NCBI RefSeq assembly: GCF_019654955.1 | Contig: NZ_BPEV01000004.1 | Location: 62,001 to 126,000, forward strand | Source: Shewanella sp. KT0246 | GTDB taxonomy: Bacteria > Pseudomonadota > Gammaproteobacteria > Enterobacterales > Shewanellaceae | Length of the DNA stretch: 64,000 bases | Direction: 5' to 3' | Part shown: positions 43,869 through 53,629 of the stretch, piece after piece | Layout of the letters: every line of letters starts with the position of its first letter | Position numbering within the stretch: the stretch's first letter is position 1 | Notes under the pieces: model-generated | The model's database searches: none | The model's input: the letters and a program-made list of their open reading frames with translations, nothing else | What the model was told of the DNA's origin: nothing | Made by a program: the position numbers and the translations under genes

Positions 43869-45548
43869 ATGAGTAAAAACAAATCACCAGAAACCAAAGT
43901 CATGGATCAATATACGAGTCACGTTTTGCAGCATGGTATTTCGCGCCGAAGCTTTCTGTCCCGAGCAGCAATGGGAACTGGTGCAGTCGCATTTACGGGT
44001 TTATCAAGTGCTAGTGCGGAAGCAGCCACGGCGAGTGATACAGAAAATCTCGCAAAAAGTTCTGATGGTGGTGCTGTTCTAGACTTCATGCCGAAGCCAA
44101 AACCAATCAAAGATAGTCAAATTTCTTCTACACAAACATTCGATGTTGTTGTTGTCGGCGCTGGTGCTTCAGGTGTACCTGCTGCGCTATCGGCTGCTGA
44201 GAATGGCGCTAAAGTTGCGGTACTACAAAAACAATCCATTGTTGTTTCTCAAGGGAATACTGGCTCAGGCCTTGATTTGGCGAACTGTGATAAAGCAGGT
44301 GTTGAAGCTATGGTTGCCCGTCTTATGAGTGACAGTGCACATCGCTGCAGCCCAGAGCTATTAAGAGAGTGGGCTTATAACTCAGGCGAAGCCGTATCTT
44401 GGGTTATTGATCGCGCTAAAAAGGGCGGCGCACAAGTTGTCGATCAAGGTACTGGCCCACAGCATGGTATTCATGGTGTAACTGAACACAAACTTAACTT
44501 TGTGACCTCATATTTTGGGCCTAAGCCATACACCACTGGTGACGGCATGCGTGATCTTGCTAAGACAGCCGAGAAAGCAGGAGTAGAGTTTTTCTTCAAT
44601 ACGCCAGCAAACCAACTGATCCAAGATGCATCAGGCAAGGTGATTGGTGTCATCGCTCAGAATCGTGACGGTTCTTACCACAAGTTTATGGCTAAAAAAG
44701 GCGTGATTTTGTCTGCTGGTGACTACCAGAACAACAAAGCAATGTGTGACTTCTTTATCCCTGACTTAAAGAACTTTGAACGTAAGCAAATGGATCGTAA
44801 CGGTGATGGTTTCTCTATGGCCTATTGGGCTGGCGGCGTAATCGAGCCTGTAGGACACACTAAAATGCTGCACGATTTTGATGCAGGCCCAGCTTCAATG
44901 TGTGATATGCCTTTCCTTGCGGTTAACCGTAAAGGCAATCGTTTCGTCAATGAAACCGTAGCAATGTCATTGATGAACAACTACTTACGTGATGAAGAAA
45001 ATGCAGGTCATTACTCGCAAGTATTTGACGCTAACTACATGGAACAAGCTGCTGATTGGCCGGGCAAACTTTATTCTCCAGAGCAAATGAAAAAATACAT
45101 GCCTGAAGACCCAGCCGAGAAAAAAGGGGTTTACGCCTCACTCACAAACACTTACTCAGCAAATACATTGGAAGAGTTAGCAGTCAAACTGGAATGTGAT
45201 CCTAAAACATTCGTTGCCAATGTTAAGCGTTATAACGAGCTATGCAAAACAGGGCAAGATGACGATTTTGGCAAACCTTCATCTAAAATGCTGCCGATTG
45301 TTAAAGCTCCTTTCTATGGCATTCACCGCCGTATGCGTGTTTCCACCATTTGCTCAGGAATGTTAGTCGATAAAAACCACCAGGCACTAGATGCTGACGG
45401 TAACAAAATTGGTGGTCTATTCGTCATCGGTAATTTAGGTGGCGGCTTCTACGGTGGCGTTGATTACCCACTCACTGTTTTCGGTCTATCACTTGGTCGC
45501 TGCTACACCTTTGGTTATTTAGCAGGCAAATACGTTGCCAAGCTATAA
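43869..45548 (+). CDS. Tat-exported FAD-dependent reductase (flavocytochrome c-type flavoprotein subunit)
   Basis: 559 residues. A Tat signal is seen at the N-terminus (SRRSFLSRAAMGTGAVAFTG), so the protein is folded with FAD before export to the periplasm. The FAD_binding_2 domain starts about residue 93 (DVVVVGAGASGVPAALSAAE) and ends in the family's closing motif (GLSLGRCYTFGYLAG). It lacks its own heme domain; the tetraheme cytochrome is encoded next, as in methacrylate-reductase-type split systems. Near the C-terminus it reads GGGFYGGVDYPLTVFG, where fumarate reductases have an Arg-containing motif, so fumarate is unlikely as substrate. Probably a terminal reductase for an unsaturated acid or steroid/ketone-like compound. 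Confidence 0.9.
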   Translation: MSKNKSPETKVMDQYTSHVLQHGISRRSFLSRAAMGTGAVAFTGLSSASAEAATASDTENLAKSSDGGAVLDFMPKPKPIKDSQISSTQTFDVVVVGAGASGVPAALSAAENGAKVAVLQKQSIVVSQGNTGSGLDLANCDKAGVEAMVARLMSDSAHRCSPELLREWAYNSGEAVSWVIDRAKKGGAQVVDQGTGPQHGIHGVTEHKLNFVTSYFGPKPYTTGDGMRDLAKTAEKAGVEFFFNTPANQLIQDASGKVIGVIAQNRDGSYHKFMAKKGVILSAGDYQNNKAMCDFFIPDLKNFERKQMDRNGDGFSMAYWAGGVIEPVGHTKMLHDFDAGPASMCDMPFLAVNRKGNRFVNETVAMSLMNNYLRDEENAGHYSQVFDANYMEQAADWPGKLYSPEQMKKYMPEDPAEKKGVYASLTNTYSANTLEELAVKLECDPKTFVANVKRYNELCKTGQDDDFGKPSSKMLPIVKAPFYGIHRRMRVSTICSGMLVDKNHQALDADGNKIGGLFVIGNLGGGFYGGVDYPLTVFGLSLGRCYTFGYLAGKYVAKL

Positions 45549-45620
45549 GCGCCATAACGACAACAAAGTGAATGCCTGTTATTCAGGCAGCCTTCCAAAA
45601 TGAAATCATGGAATAAAGCA

Positions 45621-45974
45621 ATGAAAAACTTAACTATCCACAACATTATATTTTCTCTTGCATTCAGCTTCTTGGCCAGTAATGCAATGGCTAATGACGC
45701 GCAACTACTAGAAGTCACCCACAAAAATGCAGGGCTTGTGTGTAATGATTGTCATGCCAAAAGTAAGAAAGAAGAAGTTCGCATAACTAAGTGCTTAGCA
45801 TGTCATGACACTGCTGATTTAGCAGAAGCAACGGCTGACTTTGAGCCAACAAACCCTCATAAAAACCGTCACTTCGATACCGAAACGAACTGTAATTATT
45901 GTCACCACCAACATAAAGAGTCTGAGAACTACTGCGAAGGCTGTCATCAACGTTTTGACTTCGTCACGCCTTAA
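45621..45974 (+). CDS. Periplasmic tetraheme cytochrome c
   Basis: 117 residues from the ATG at 45621, with a signal peptide (cleavage after NAMA); the ATG at 45600 is a weaker choice. Four CxxCH heme sites are seen: CNDCH, CLACH, CNYCH and CEGCH, with extra His for the second ligands. This is the fumarate-reductase heme-domain type (Fcc3 N-domain, Cytochrome_C14-like) as a separate protein. It would pass electrons from the quinol pool (CymA-type) to the flavoprotein encoded 52 bp upstream. Confidence 0.92.
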   Translation: MKNLTIHNIIFSLAFSFLASNAMANDAQLLEVTHKNAGLVCNDCHAKSKKEEVRITKCLACHDTADLAEATADFEPTNPHKNRHFDTETNCNYCHHQHKESENYCEGCHQRFDFVTP

Positions 45975-46027
45975 TCGAAATCAATGAATATCGGCAAAAA
46001 TTAAACCAATAAACATGGATGATAAAT

Positions 46028-47272
46028 ATGAACACAAAACTACTACCAGTAGTCGCAGCTTGTTTAGCGGCTAGCCCAGCCTTTGCAGCAGAGCCTATTG
46101 CAAATTTATTCAACGATGCAACGTTCAAAGGGCAACTACAGTTATTTGATTTTCAGCGCGATTTTGATGGCGAAACCGCTGATAGACGTGACACCTCTTT
46201 TGGCGGACTTTTTTACCTACGTTCAGGTGAATCAAATGGGGTCAGCTTTGGGGGTTCATTCGCCTCTGCAAACCCAATTTGGGATAGCAACGATGCCATT
46301 TATGGTCTAGTGGGTGGCGGTGCTCCGGGCACTTCAAACGAGCGAGACTCAGTTAACCGCTTGCAAGAATACTTTGTCAGTGGCAACTGGTACGACACAA
46401 AAATAACCCTTGGTGCACAAGAACTTCGCACGCCAATGATGAACCCGTTTCCATTAAGAGCGATCCCTTTCACTTACCGTGGCGCGAGTGTTAAAAATAC
46501 ATCAATCGACAATTTAGCCATTTCAGCTTTATATATCACTGATTACATGGGCTGGACCGATGAAGAGTTTGCCAATGCTTCTGATGGTGTAAAGGGGGAG
46601 TTTGCTCGTAAAGGTGTTATCGTTGATGTTGAAGATAACCCAATGTTGGCTCTAGGTTTTGATTACACCTTACCGTTTGAAAAGGTGAAAACGAAAGCAA
46701 GCCTTTGGCACTACAACATGGAAGACGTATACAAACAAACCTATTTCAAACTTACGATGAGCGGTGAGTTAGGTGCGACAAACTGGTACTTCAAGCCATC
46801 TTATTTAAAACAAGATTCCCAAGGGAGTTTAAGTAGCACCGAAGCACAATTCGATACCTATCAAGCTGGTTTTCACCTTGGTATGAAATGGAATGGCTTT
46901 GATGCAACAGTTAAATACGTTGAAACGGGTGATGGCGATATTGTGGCACCGTTTGGCGATGAAAAAGTGGTTATTCAACAAGTTGTTCAATCTGGCCGCG
47001 CAAATGAAGATGTGTATGCTGCGCAACTTGCCTACCGCTTTGCACCAAGCTCAGCACTTAATGGCGTTAGCGCATATCTAAACTGGGCAAACTACGAAGT
47101 CGATGGTGACGCGAGTCAAGACATTGATGAAACTGATATTTCTGTACGTTACGACCTGAAAGAATATGTAGAAGGACTCAGTCTACGAGCTCGTCATGCC
47201 ATTGTAAATTACAGCACTGGTGACGATTTAACGGATACCCGTTTCTACGTCTACTATAAATTTGAAATCTAA
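46028..47272 (+). CDS. Outer membrane porin (OprD-like)
   Basis: 414 residues from the ATG at 46028 (MNTKLLPVVAACLAASPAFA is the signal peptide). The mature part alternates beta strands (FKGQLQLFDFQRDFDG, YFVSGNWYDTKITLGAQELR) and ends with a strand (DTRFYVYYKFEI). OprD-type porins take up small carboxylic acids. Being third in the operon after the reductase and cytochrome, it probably admits the reductase's substrate. A terminator follows. Confidence 0.85.
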   Translation: MNTKLLPVVAACLAASPAFAAEPIANLFNDATFKGQLQLFDFQRDFDGETADRRDTSFGGLFYLRSGESNGVSFGGSFASANPIWDSNDAIYGLVGGGAPGTSNERDSVNRLQEYFVSGNWYDTKITLGAQELRTPMMNPFPLRAIPFTYRGASVKNTSIDNLAISALYITDYMGWTDEEFANASDGVKGEFARKGVIVDVEDNPMLALGFDYTLPFEKVKTKASLWHYNMEDVYKQTYFKLTMSGELGATNWYFKPSYLKQDSQGSLSSTEAQFDTYQAGFHLGMKWNGFDATVKYVETGDGDIVAPFGDEKVVIQQVVQSGRANEDVYAAQLAYRFAPSSALNGVSAYLNWANYEVDGDASQDIDETDISVRYDLKEYVEGLSLRARHAIVNYSTGDDLTDTRFYVYYKFEI

Positions 47273-47298
47273 GCTCTATTTACATCATCTCTAAAATA

Positions 47299-47329
47299 AA
47301 AGGGCCGCCTCCCCTATAGGCCCTTTTTT
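47299..47329 (+). terminator. Rho-independent terminator of the flavoprotein operon
   Basis: AAAGGGCC and GGCCCTTT pair around a 12-nt loop, followed by T6. It lies 27 bp past the porin stop. Confidence 0.92.
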
Positions 47330-47363
47330 CTTTTTAAAACAATCAATACAACTGGAGTTTCTC

Positions 47364-47465
47364 ATGAAGATGAAACTAAGCACTGTTGCGCTTTCTATTA
47401 CCTTATCCTTTGCATTAAGCGGCTGTAATAGCAGCGATGACGATACAACAAGCCTTCGACATTAA
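47364..47465 (+). pseudogene. Truncated lipoprotein gene (signal peptide only)
   Basis: 33 codons starting at an ATG with a GGAG site 9 nt upstream: a complete lipoprotein signal (LSTVALSITLSFALSGC) followed by NSSDDDTTSLRH and a TAA. This is the usual start of a secreted lipoprotein, cut off after 14 mature residues. The next 17 bp lead into the 3' end of the RND gene, so the body of the gene was probably lost by deletion. It could also be a genuine tiny lipoprotein. Confidence 0.55.
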
Positions 47466-47481
47466 TTAACCGGCTGCATAA

Positions 47482-50400
47482 TTAATTAGTCGCTGTGGCC
47501 TGATAAGGGATCCGAAATGCGATGGTGTACGCCACAGGTAAAACAATCAATGTCAAAATCGACGCAAAGCCCAAACCAAAGATAATAGTAATTGCCATCG
47601 AGCCAAAAAAGGCATCACTTAACAGCGGGATCATCCCCAACATGGTGGTAATTGCCGCCATTAACACTGGTCGTACGCGGCTAACCGACGAGTCCACTAC
47701 CGCTTGATAAGGGTCTTTGCCCTCTCTGAGCTCTACGTTGATTTGGTCCACCAGCACGATGCCATTTTTAATGATCATCCCAGTTAAACTGAGTAACCCA
47801 AGTAGCGCCATAAAGCTAAAGGGCGCATCAAATAACAATAAGCCGGACACCACACCAATTAATGCTAGCGGCACGGTAAACCAAATCACTAACGGTTGTC
47901 TGACAGAGTTAAACAATAAGACCGTAATTAAAAACATGGCTAAGTAACCTAATGGCAAAGAGCTAAATACCGACTCTTGTGCTTCAACAGAGACTTCATG
48001 CTCACCGCCCCACTCTAGCTCATAGCCTGCTGGTAATTCGATAGCTTCAATTGCTGGGCGAACTTTACGAAATACTGAATCAGCGGTTTCGTCTGTACCG
48101 TTAACTGGGTCAGCCAAAACAGATAGTACTCGTTTGCGATCACGGCGCATCACCAAAGGGTTTTCCCATTCAGTATCAAACCCTGATACCACCTGTGTTG
48201 CTGGCACGAATGTGTTATTTTCAGAGCTCCACACTTGCAGCTTCCAAATGCTTTCAGCATCTAAACGTTCACTCGCTGGTGCGCGTGCCACTATAGGTAA
48301 TAAGTGACTGTTTTCGCGGTAAACGCCCACTTGCTTACCACTGAAGTTAGTCAATAACGCATCATCTAAATCTGTCTTGCTAATGCCTGTTTCACGGGCC
48401 TGCGCTAATGCTAATTGAGGGCGGATCATCGGCACTTGATTGCGCCAATTATGGCGAACGCCCACTGCCGTTGGTTCTGCTTTTAAAATCGCTTCGGCTT
48501 GCACTGCCAATTCACGCAATATTTTAGGGTCTTCACCATAAAAGCGGGCTTCAATTTTAGCGGCTGGACTCGGGCCATTTTCCATATATTTAAAACGGTA
48601 TTCAGCTTCAGGAAAGCGCTGACTTAACTCTTTCTCAAGCGTACGCATATAGCTGTTTACTGTGGTTAAATCAGTCATTTCGATCAAGAGCTGACCGTAT
48701 GCGCTGTAGCCCTTTTCCGGTACGTAAGGTAAAACAAAACGCTGTGCACCTTGGCCTAATACTGTGGTTAAGTTAACCATCCCGACAGCTTTTTCTGCTT
48801 GCTCGGCTAACAGATTGGCCTCTATTTTATGTAAGAAGGCTTCAGTCGCTTTAACATCTGTGCCTTCTGGCATCCACACATCCACAAAGAATATCGGTGT
48901 ATTTGATGCAGGGAAAAACACGTTCTTTACATAGCCAAAGCCATATAACGAGCTCAGCAATGCAGCGATAATCAATACGATTGTCACACTACGAAAACGC
49001 ATAGCGAGATTTAAGCTGCTTCGATAGCTTTGAAATAACCAACCTTTATAAGGATCATCTTGGCTTTCGTCTGCACTGATTTCACCATCTTTAAACATCA
49101 TATTGCAAAAGAACGGCGTCAAGGTCATTGCGGTAATCCAACTGATAAATAGTGAGATTAATAGCACTTGGAATAGCGACACACAAAACTCACCTGTCGC
49201 AGTATCCGACAAACCAATTGGCGCAAAAGCAATGATGGCAATAATGGTGGCGCCCAGCAGCGGCCACTGAGTTTGGCTCACGACTTCTTTGGCGGTTTCA
49301 AGGCGAGTTTTACCTCGTTTGATACCAATCAATATCCCCTCGGTAACCACAATGGCATTATCCACCAACATCCCCAATGCAATAATCAGCGCACCCAGTG
49401 ATATCAGCTGCAATTCAATGTTAAGCACTTTCATCACGATAAAGGTGCCCAAGATTGTCAGCAGGAGTACTAAACCAATTAATACGCCAGAGCGTACGCC
49501 CATAAATATCAGCAATACACCAATCACAATGGCGATGGACTCAGCTAAGTTAATCAAAAAACCATTGACGGTTTGATCCACCATTTTGCTTTGGTCATAA
49601 ACGGTTTCTAGCTGCATACCTATGGGTAATTCGCCATTAAGCTCAACCATTCTCGCATTAACAGCTTCACCCACTTTAACCACGTTAACACCGCTCGAAA
49701 ACGAGATACCAATTGATAGCGCATTCTTGCCATTAGCGTGGTACACATTGCTTGGTGTTTCTTCGACATCCTTATATACATCGGCAATATCGCCTAAATA
49801 GACTAATTTAGCGCTGCCTGGGGCACTGACCATTAAGCGTTTCATTTCACTGACGTTATCAAACTCACCAGTGGGATGAATACGAATACGGTTATCACCA
49901 ACACGAATACTGCCGGCATTGGATACCACATTTTGGCTGTTAATTAGCCCATAAATATAATCTTGATCTAATCCAAGGGCATTTAGCTTCTGCTGTGAAA
50001 TTTCCACGACGACTTGTTCGCTAATTTGACCTGCAATGGTAACTTTTTTAATCCCATCTACCAGTACCAATTCACGACGTAAAAAGTCAGCATAATTTTG
50101 CAGTTCACGGTTGCTATAACCTTCACCACTGACATTGAGTAAAATGCCGTAAACATCGCCAAAATCATCAATAACACTTGGGGTATAAGCACCAGGTGGC
50201 AGCTCGCCAATTTTGTCATTCACTTTACGGCGCACTTCATCCCACACTTGTGGCAAAGCGTCTTTGTCGTATTGCTCTTTAATCTCGATTTCGATTTGAG
50301 ACAGGCCAGCACTATTTATCGAAACAATATGCTTAATTCCATCAAGCTGCTGTAAAGCATCTTCCAGCGGTAAAGTGACTTCTTCTTCCACTTGCTCAGG

Positions 50401-50565
50401 CGATGCGCCTGGGTATGCGGTCACCACTAAGGCATTTTTAATGGTGAACTCAGGAAACTCCAACTGCCCTAAACTAAAAAATGAAAAACTACCGCCAACC
50501 AACAACAGTAACGCGAACATCCAGCTGATCACCTTATGAGTGATCGAATACTCTGCAAAATTCAT
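47482..50565 (-). CDS. RND efflux transporter permease (AcrB family)
   Basis: 1027 residues, typical of the hydrophobe/amphiphile efflux RND family. It has 12 membrane helices in two halves and two large periplasmic domains, with conserved helix-4 Asp residues in LISLGALIIALGMLVDNAIV and the repeat element LLGLLSLTGMIIKNGIVLVD. It exports drugs, solvents or detergents using the proton gradient. It follows its adaptor gene by 3 bp. The sequence is closer to AcrB-like pumps than to CusA metal pumps, since the Met metal relay is not evident. The outer membrane channel gene is not in this operon. Confidence 0.95.
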   Translation of the reverse strand: MNFAEYSITHKVISWMFALLLLVGGSFSFFSLGQLEFPEFTIKNALVVTAYPGASPEQVEEEVTLPLEDALQQLDGIKHIVSINSAGLSQIEIEIKEQYDKDALPQVWDEVRRKVNDKIGELPPGAYTPSVIDDFGDVYGILLNVSGEGYSNRELQNYADFLRRELVLVDGIKKVTIAGQISEQVVVEISQQKLNALGLDQDYIYGLINSQNVVSNAGSIRVGDNRIRIHPTGEFDNVSEMKRLMVSAPGSAKLVYLGDIADVYKDVEETPSNVYHANGKNALSIGISFSSGVNVVKVGEAVNARMVELNGELPIGMQLETVYDQSKMVDQTVNGFLINLAESIAIVIGVLLIFMGVRSGVLIGLVLLLTILGTFIVMKVLNIELQLISLGALIIALGMLVDNAIVVTEGILIGIKRGKTRLETAKEVVSQTQWPLLGATIIAIIAFAPIGLSDTATGEFCVSLFQVLLISLFISWITAMTLTPFFCNMMFKDGEISADESQDDPYKGWLFQSYRSSLNLAMRFRSVTIVLIIAALLSSLYGFGYVKNVFFPASNTPIFFVDVWMPEGTDVKATEAFLHKIEANLLAEQAEKAVGMVNLTTVLGQGAQRFVLPYVPEKGYSAYGQLLIEMTDLTTVNSYMRTLEKELSQRFPEAEYRFKYMENGPSPAAKIEARFYGEDPKILRELAVQAEAILKAEPTAVGVRHNWRNQVPMIRPQLALAQARETGISKTDLDDALLTNFSGKQVGVYRENSHLLPIVARAPASERLDAESIWKLQVWSSENNTFVPATQVVSGFDTEWENPLVMRRDRKRVLSVLADPVNGTDETADSVFRKVRPAIEAIELPAGYELEWGGEHEVSVEAQESVFSSLPLGYLAMFLITVLLFNSVRQPLVIWFTVPLALIGVVSGLLLFDAPFSFMALLGLLSLTGMIIKNGIVLVDQINVELREGKDPYQAVVDSSVSRVRPVLMAAITTMLGMIPLLSDAFFGSMAITIIFGLGFASILTLIVLPVAYTIAFRIPYQATATN

Positions 50566-50568
50566 CGT

Positions 50569-51651
50569 TTACACACCTCGTTGCCAACGTAAAGGTTTAA
50601 CAGCTTGCGCTTCAGCAAGGTACTGCACACCAGCGACAACAACTTGATCACCAATATTGATGCCTTCAATAATTTCTATACCTTGGGTTGTAACATTACC
50701 TATGGTCACTAGGTGCTGATTCACCGTACCCGTTTCGTCACTGTATAACCAAACAACATCTTGACCATCTGCATCACGCTTAAACACAGCATTGGCAGGA
50801 ACAATTGCAGTGATAGAGCTTGGCTCTGTCCCAGTCACATCAATACTCACCTCAGCGCTCATGCCAGGTAAAACAGTGATAGATTGCGGCCGTGGCAAGG
50901 TAAATACCACTTCATAGGTTTGAGTGCCTTGCGTAATTTGCGTTGCATGTTCTTTCAATTTTACTGGGTATGCTTTTTGAGGATTATTAGCAAAGCGCAC
51001 CTGAGGAATAAAACTAGAATTAGGATTAAATCTCGTTACCGTGCTCGCTAATGATTCAGGTACTTGAATCACCACATCAATGTTGCTGTCTTTTTGCAGA
51101 ACTAAAATGGCTTGGTTCGCTTGTACCATCTGATAGTTGTCCATATCAATTTTGGCAATTGTGCCTGTGTATGGCGCTTTCAAAACTGTGTAACTTAATT
51201 GATCTTTTGCATTCGCAAGATTCGCTTCAGCTGATTTAAGCTGGGCCTTTGCTAAATCATACTCAGCGGCAGAAATAAGCTCACGTCTTAATAACTCACC
51301 TTTGCGCTTGAAGTCAGCTGCCGCAAGCTCATGATCGGCTTCGCGGTTTAATAACGTGTTACGTGCATCTCGATCATCAAGGCGTGCAAGTACAGCCCCC
51401 TTTCGCACTTGCTGCCCTTCAAATAACGACAACTCAACTAAATGACCTGAGACTCGAAAAGCAAGGTTAGCTTGTTTAGTCGCAGCGACCTTTGCTGGGA
51501 AAGCGCGAATGGAGCCAGCATTAACATCTGTCACTGTTAGCAATTTCACTGGCCGAATTGTCGGTGGAGGCGTTTCAATAGACTCAGCAGTACAACCCGA
51601 TGTCATCAGAATGAACAATAAAAGTGAAAATGGTAGTAGGAGGTGTTTCAT
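50569..51651 (-). CDS. RND efflux periplasmic adaptor lipoprotein
   Basis: 360 residues with a lipoprotein signal (lipobox TSGC, Cys about 20). Barrel-sandwich/lipoyl halves flank a helical hairpin: FRVSGHLVELSLFEGQQVRK and YTVLKAPYTGTIAKIDMDNY on either side of RDARNTLLNREADHELAAAD and the helices after it. A membrane-proximal domain closes the chain. It bridges the RND pump and an outer membrane channel. First gene of the two-gene operon; a LysR gene diverges from it and an inverted repeat lies between. Confidence 0.95.
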   Translation of the reverse strand: MKHLLLPFSLLLFILMTSGCTAESIETPPPTIRPVKLLTVTDVNAGSIRAFPAKVAATKQANLAFRVSGHLVELSLFEGQQVRKGAVLARLDDRDARNTLLNREADHELAAADFKRKGELLRRELISAAEYDLAKAQLKSAEANLANAKDQLSYTVLKAPYTGTIAKIDMDNYQMVQANQAILVLQKDSNIDVVIQVPESLASTVTRFNPNSSFIPQVRFANNPQKAYPVKLKEHATQITQGTQTYEVVFTLPRPQSITVLPGMSAEVSIDVTGTEPSSITAIVPANAVFKRDADGQDVVWLYSDETGTVNQHLVTIGNVTTQGIEIIEGINIGDQVVVAGVQYLAEAQAVKPLRWQRGV

Positions 51652-51746
51652 TTTCGAATTCCCAATAGCGAAACAAAGTCATGTAACCTTGATGTAAACA
51701 GGGCGCAAAGATATCAGTGATTATGGTTGAATAAAATGGAATGATT

Positions 51747-51763
51747 TGGAACTACAGGTTCCA
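51747..51763. promoter_or_regulatory. Inverted repeat between the RND operon and lysR gene
   Basis: TGGAAC-TACAG-GTTCCA is a perfect 6-5-6 inverted repeat, with another TGGAA half site at 51738. It lies in the 229-bp divergent promoter region and is the best candidate operator for the LysR protein encoded at 51881. Confidence 0.5.
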
Positions 51764-51880
51764 TTAAATGAAACTATATTCGCTTGCTATATACTGAATT
51801 GTGTGTGCAAACTGATAATAGATAGTCAGGACTTTGTTAACACTATGGATAAGTTAAATACAATTTAAAGAGTCATCTAG

Positions 51881-52825
51881 ATGAAAACTGAAGATATTTC
51901 GCTGTTCCATAGAATCGTTGAAACCGGCAGCCTTGTTGAGGCTGCAGACATTTTGAACTTACCTAAATCAACCTTGAGTCGACGCTTACAGGCATTAGAA
52001 GATGAATTATCGGTAAAGCTTTTTCACCGCCAAAGCCGCTCAATGACATTAACGGCATCGGGCAGTCACTTTTACGATAAAACCACTTCAATGATGTCTT
52101 CATTAGAAGAAACCTTGTCAGAACTGACTAATGAGAAAACCGATGTCGGTGGTCATTTACGAATTCTTGTCTTCCCTATTCCTGAGTTATTGCAAATAAC
52201 CCAAGGCATTTTACATTTTATGTATCTGCATCCTTCCATCACAGTTGAAATTATTGTCAGCGCCGAACCTCAAGATATGATCCGCAACAATATTGATTTG
52301 GCGTTTATGTTGGAAGATTCATTTAATGAAAATGAAATGGTTGCTAGGCACATCATGAGCGAGACAGTACATTTTTTTGCAAGCCCTGAATACCTTGCCC
52401 GAGCTGGAACGCCCCAAACCCCTGAAGAAATTAGCGAGCACAATTCAATTTTATTTCGATACCCAAATGGACGAATATTTAATGAAGTCCCATTCGGCCA
52501 AGACATGGTTTTATCAGTAAAAGGGAATTTATGTGTCAACAACCTCTCTGTTTGCTTAGAAGCCACTTTAGCAGGAGCAGGTATCGCCATGATGCCATTA
52601 CCTTTTTGCCAAGATTATGTCAAAACAGGTCAATTAGAAATGCTATTCAAAGACTCAGCCCCTTATGAAGGAAAGTGCTATTTAGTCTACCCATCGAGAC
52701 GATACATTAGCCTTGCCAGCCAACGTTTTATTGATCATATGCTCATCGAACTAGAAAACTGTTCACAAACGGGAACCTGTAACCAAATTGCTAAGATTCG
52801 TGGTGCGATTAAACCGTTAATCTAA
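51881..52825 (+). CDS. LysR family transcriptional regulator, divergent from RND pump
   Basis: 314 residues. The N-terminal helix-turn-helix (ETGSLVEAADILNLPKSTLS, RRLQALEDELSVKLFHRQS) is standard, followed by a periplasmic-binding-protein-like effector domain (AEPQDMIRNNIDLAFMLED, LEATLAGAGIAMMPLPF). Its divergence from the RND adaptor gene suggests it controls pump expression in response to a pump substrate. Confidence 0.94.
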   Translation: MKTEDISLFHRIVETGSLVEAADILNLPKSTLSRRLQALEDELSVKLFHRQSRSMTLTASGSHFYDKTTSMMSSLEETLSELTNEKTDVGGHLRILVFPIPELLQITQGILHFMYLHPSITVEIIVSAEPQDMIRNNIDLAFMLEDSFNENEMVARHIMSETVHFFASPEYLARAGTPQTPEEISEHNSILFRYPNGRIFNEVPFGQDMVLSVKGNLCVNNLSVCLEATLAGAGIAMMPLPFCQDYVKTGQLEMLFKDSAPYEGKCYLVYPSRRYISLASQRFIDHMLIELENCSQTGTCNQIAKIRGAIKPLI

Positions 52826-53047
52826 GTAAGTTAAATAATCAAAATTGGCACCTAAAACCTAACAATAATAAGACGCTAAATCGCCTTTATCTACTGGCGG
52901 TTAGCGACTAATTCTGCTTTAATCGGCTAGCTTAGATATCAATCTAGCCATCAATAAACCAATAAGCATGAGCCAACAGAGAAACATAAACTGACCGATA
53001 AGTCTTATCAACAGCGCTCTTTGCGAGTCGCTAATTCACCATCATCA

Positions 53048-53476
53048 ATGACGCTACTTATTGTGTTATTGGTACTCTTGTGTCAGTTTTCCACTAGTAG
53101 TGCGGCTTTTTCAGTGCAATACCCTCATGGTGAACACCCATCAGGTAGTCAGGTGAATCATCATCATGGTCATTTTTCTCACGAAGATAACGAACACGCA
53201 AATTCACCTATCCACCAGCATTCGCACCAAGGCGAATTACGCTTTAATGCGACTGAAACTCAACAAGATATTCTTGAATCTACTGCCACCGATACAGTTT
53301 TGCTCGATAGTACACAAACCGATCACGAACACAGTAGCCATTCACACGCTCCATCACACCCTCCTATAGAGTCTGTATTTGTGGCAGAATTTACTCATAC
53401 CAGCACCATTAGCGATAATAAAACGGCTTATGCTACCGTGCATTACGCGCCACCAATCCCACCACCACATCAATAA
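53048..53476 (+). CDS. Exported His-rich protein, unknown
   Basis: 142 residues from the ATG at 53048 (a TTG at 53021 is possible; neither has a clear ribosome site). A signal peptide (LLIVLLVLLCQFSTSSAAF) is followed by clusters of His (NHHHGHFSHEDNEH, HQHSHQG, DHEHSSHSHAPSH) and a Pro-rich end (PPIPPPHQ). This composition suggests a periplasmic metal-binding or metallochaperone protein for Ni, Zn or Co. It precedes a HupE/UreJ-like membrane protein, a family tied to nickel/cobalt uptake. Exact function unknown. Confidence 0.65.
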   Translation: MTLLIVLLVLLCQFSTSSAAFSVQYPHGEHPSGSQVNHHHGHFSHEDNEHANSPIHQHSHQGELRFNATETQQDILESTATDTVLLDSTQTDHEHSSHSHAPSHPPIESVFVAEFTHTSTISDNKTAYATVHYAPPIPPPHQ

Positions 53477-53629
53477 GTCGATAGCCGTTTTAAACGAATC
53501 ATGAGTGTGTATCGAATCAAGGTTAAATAACCTCGATAGCTTTCACTCATTTGTGCTGTATCACGTCTAGATTAAGCTGAATTTATCGGCCGTTTACGTA
53601 GATACTCAATGACTTATTGGAGTAACACA

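Noticed and set aside
43869-45548. Calling the flavoprotein a fumarate reductase
   Set aside because: The C-terminal substrate-binding motif differs from that of Fcc3-type fumarate reductases, and the heme domain is on a separate protein.
47482-50565. Minus-strand RND operon continuing into the 47364 stub
   Set aside because: The stub is on the opposite strand with its own ribosome site, so it is not part of the pump operon.
50569-51651. Heavy-metal (Cus-type) efflux for the RND pair
   Set aside because: No Met-rich metal sites or CusF-like gene; sequence features and the LysR neighbour fit a drug/solvent pump better.
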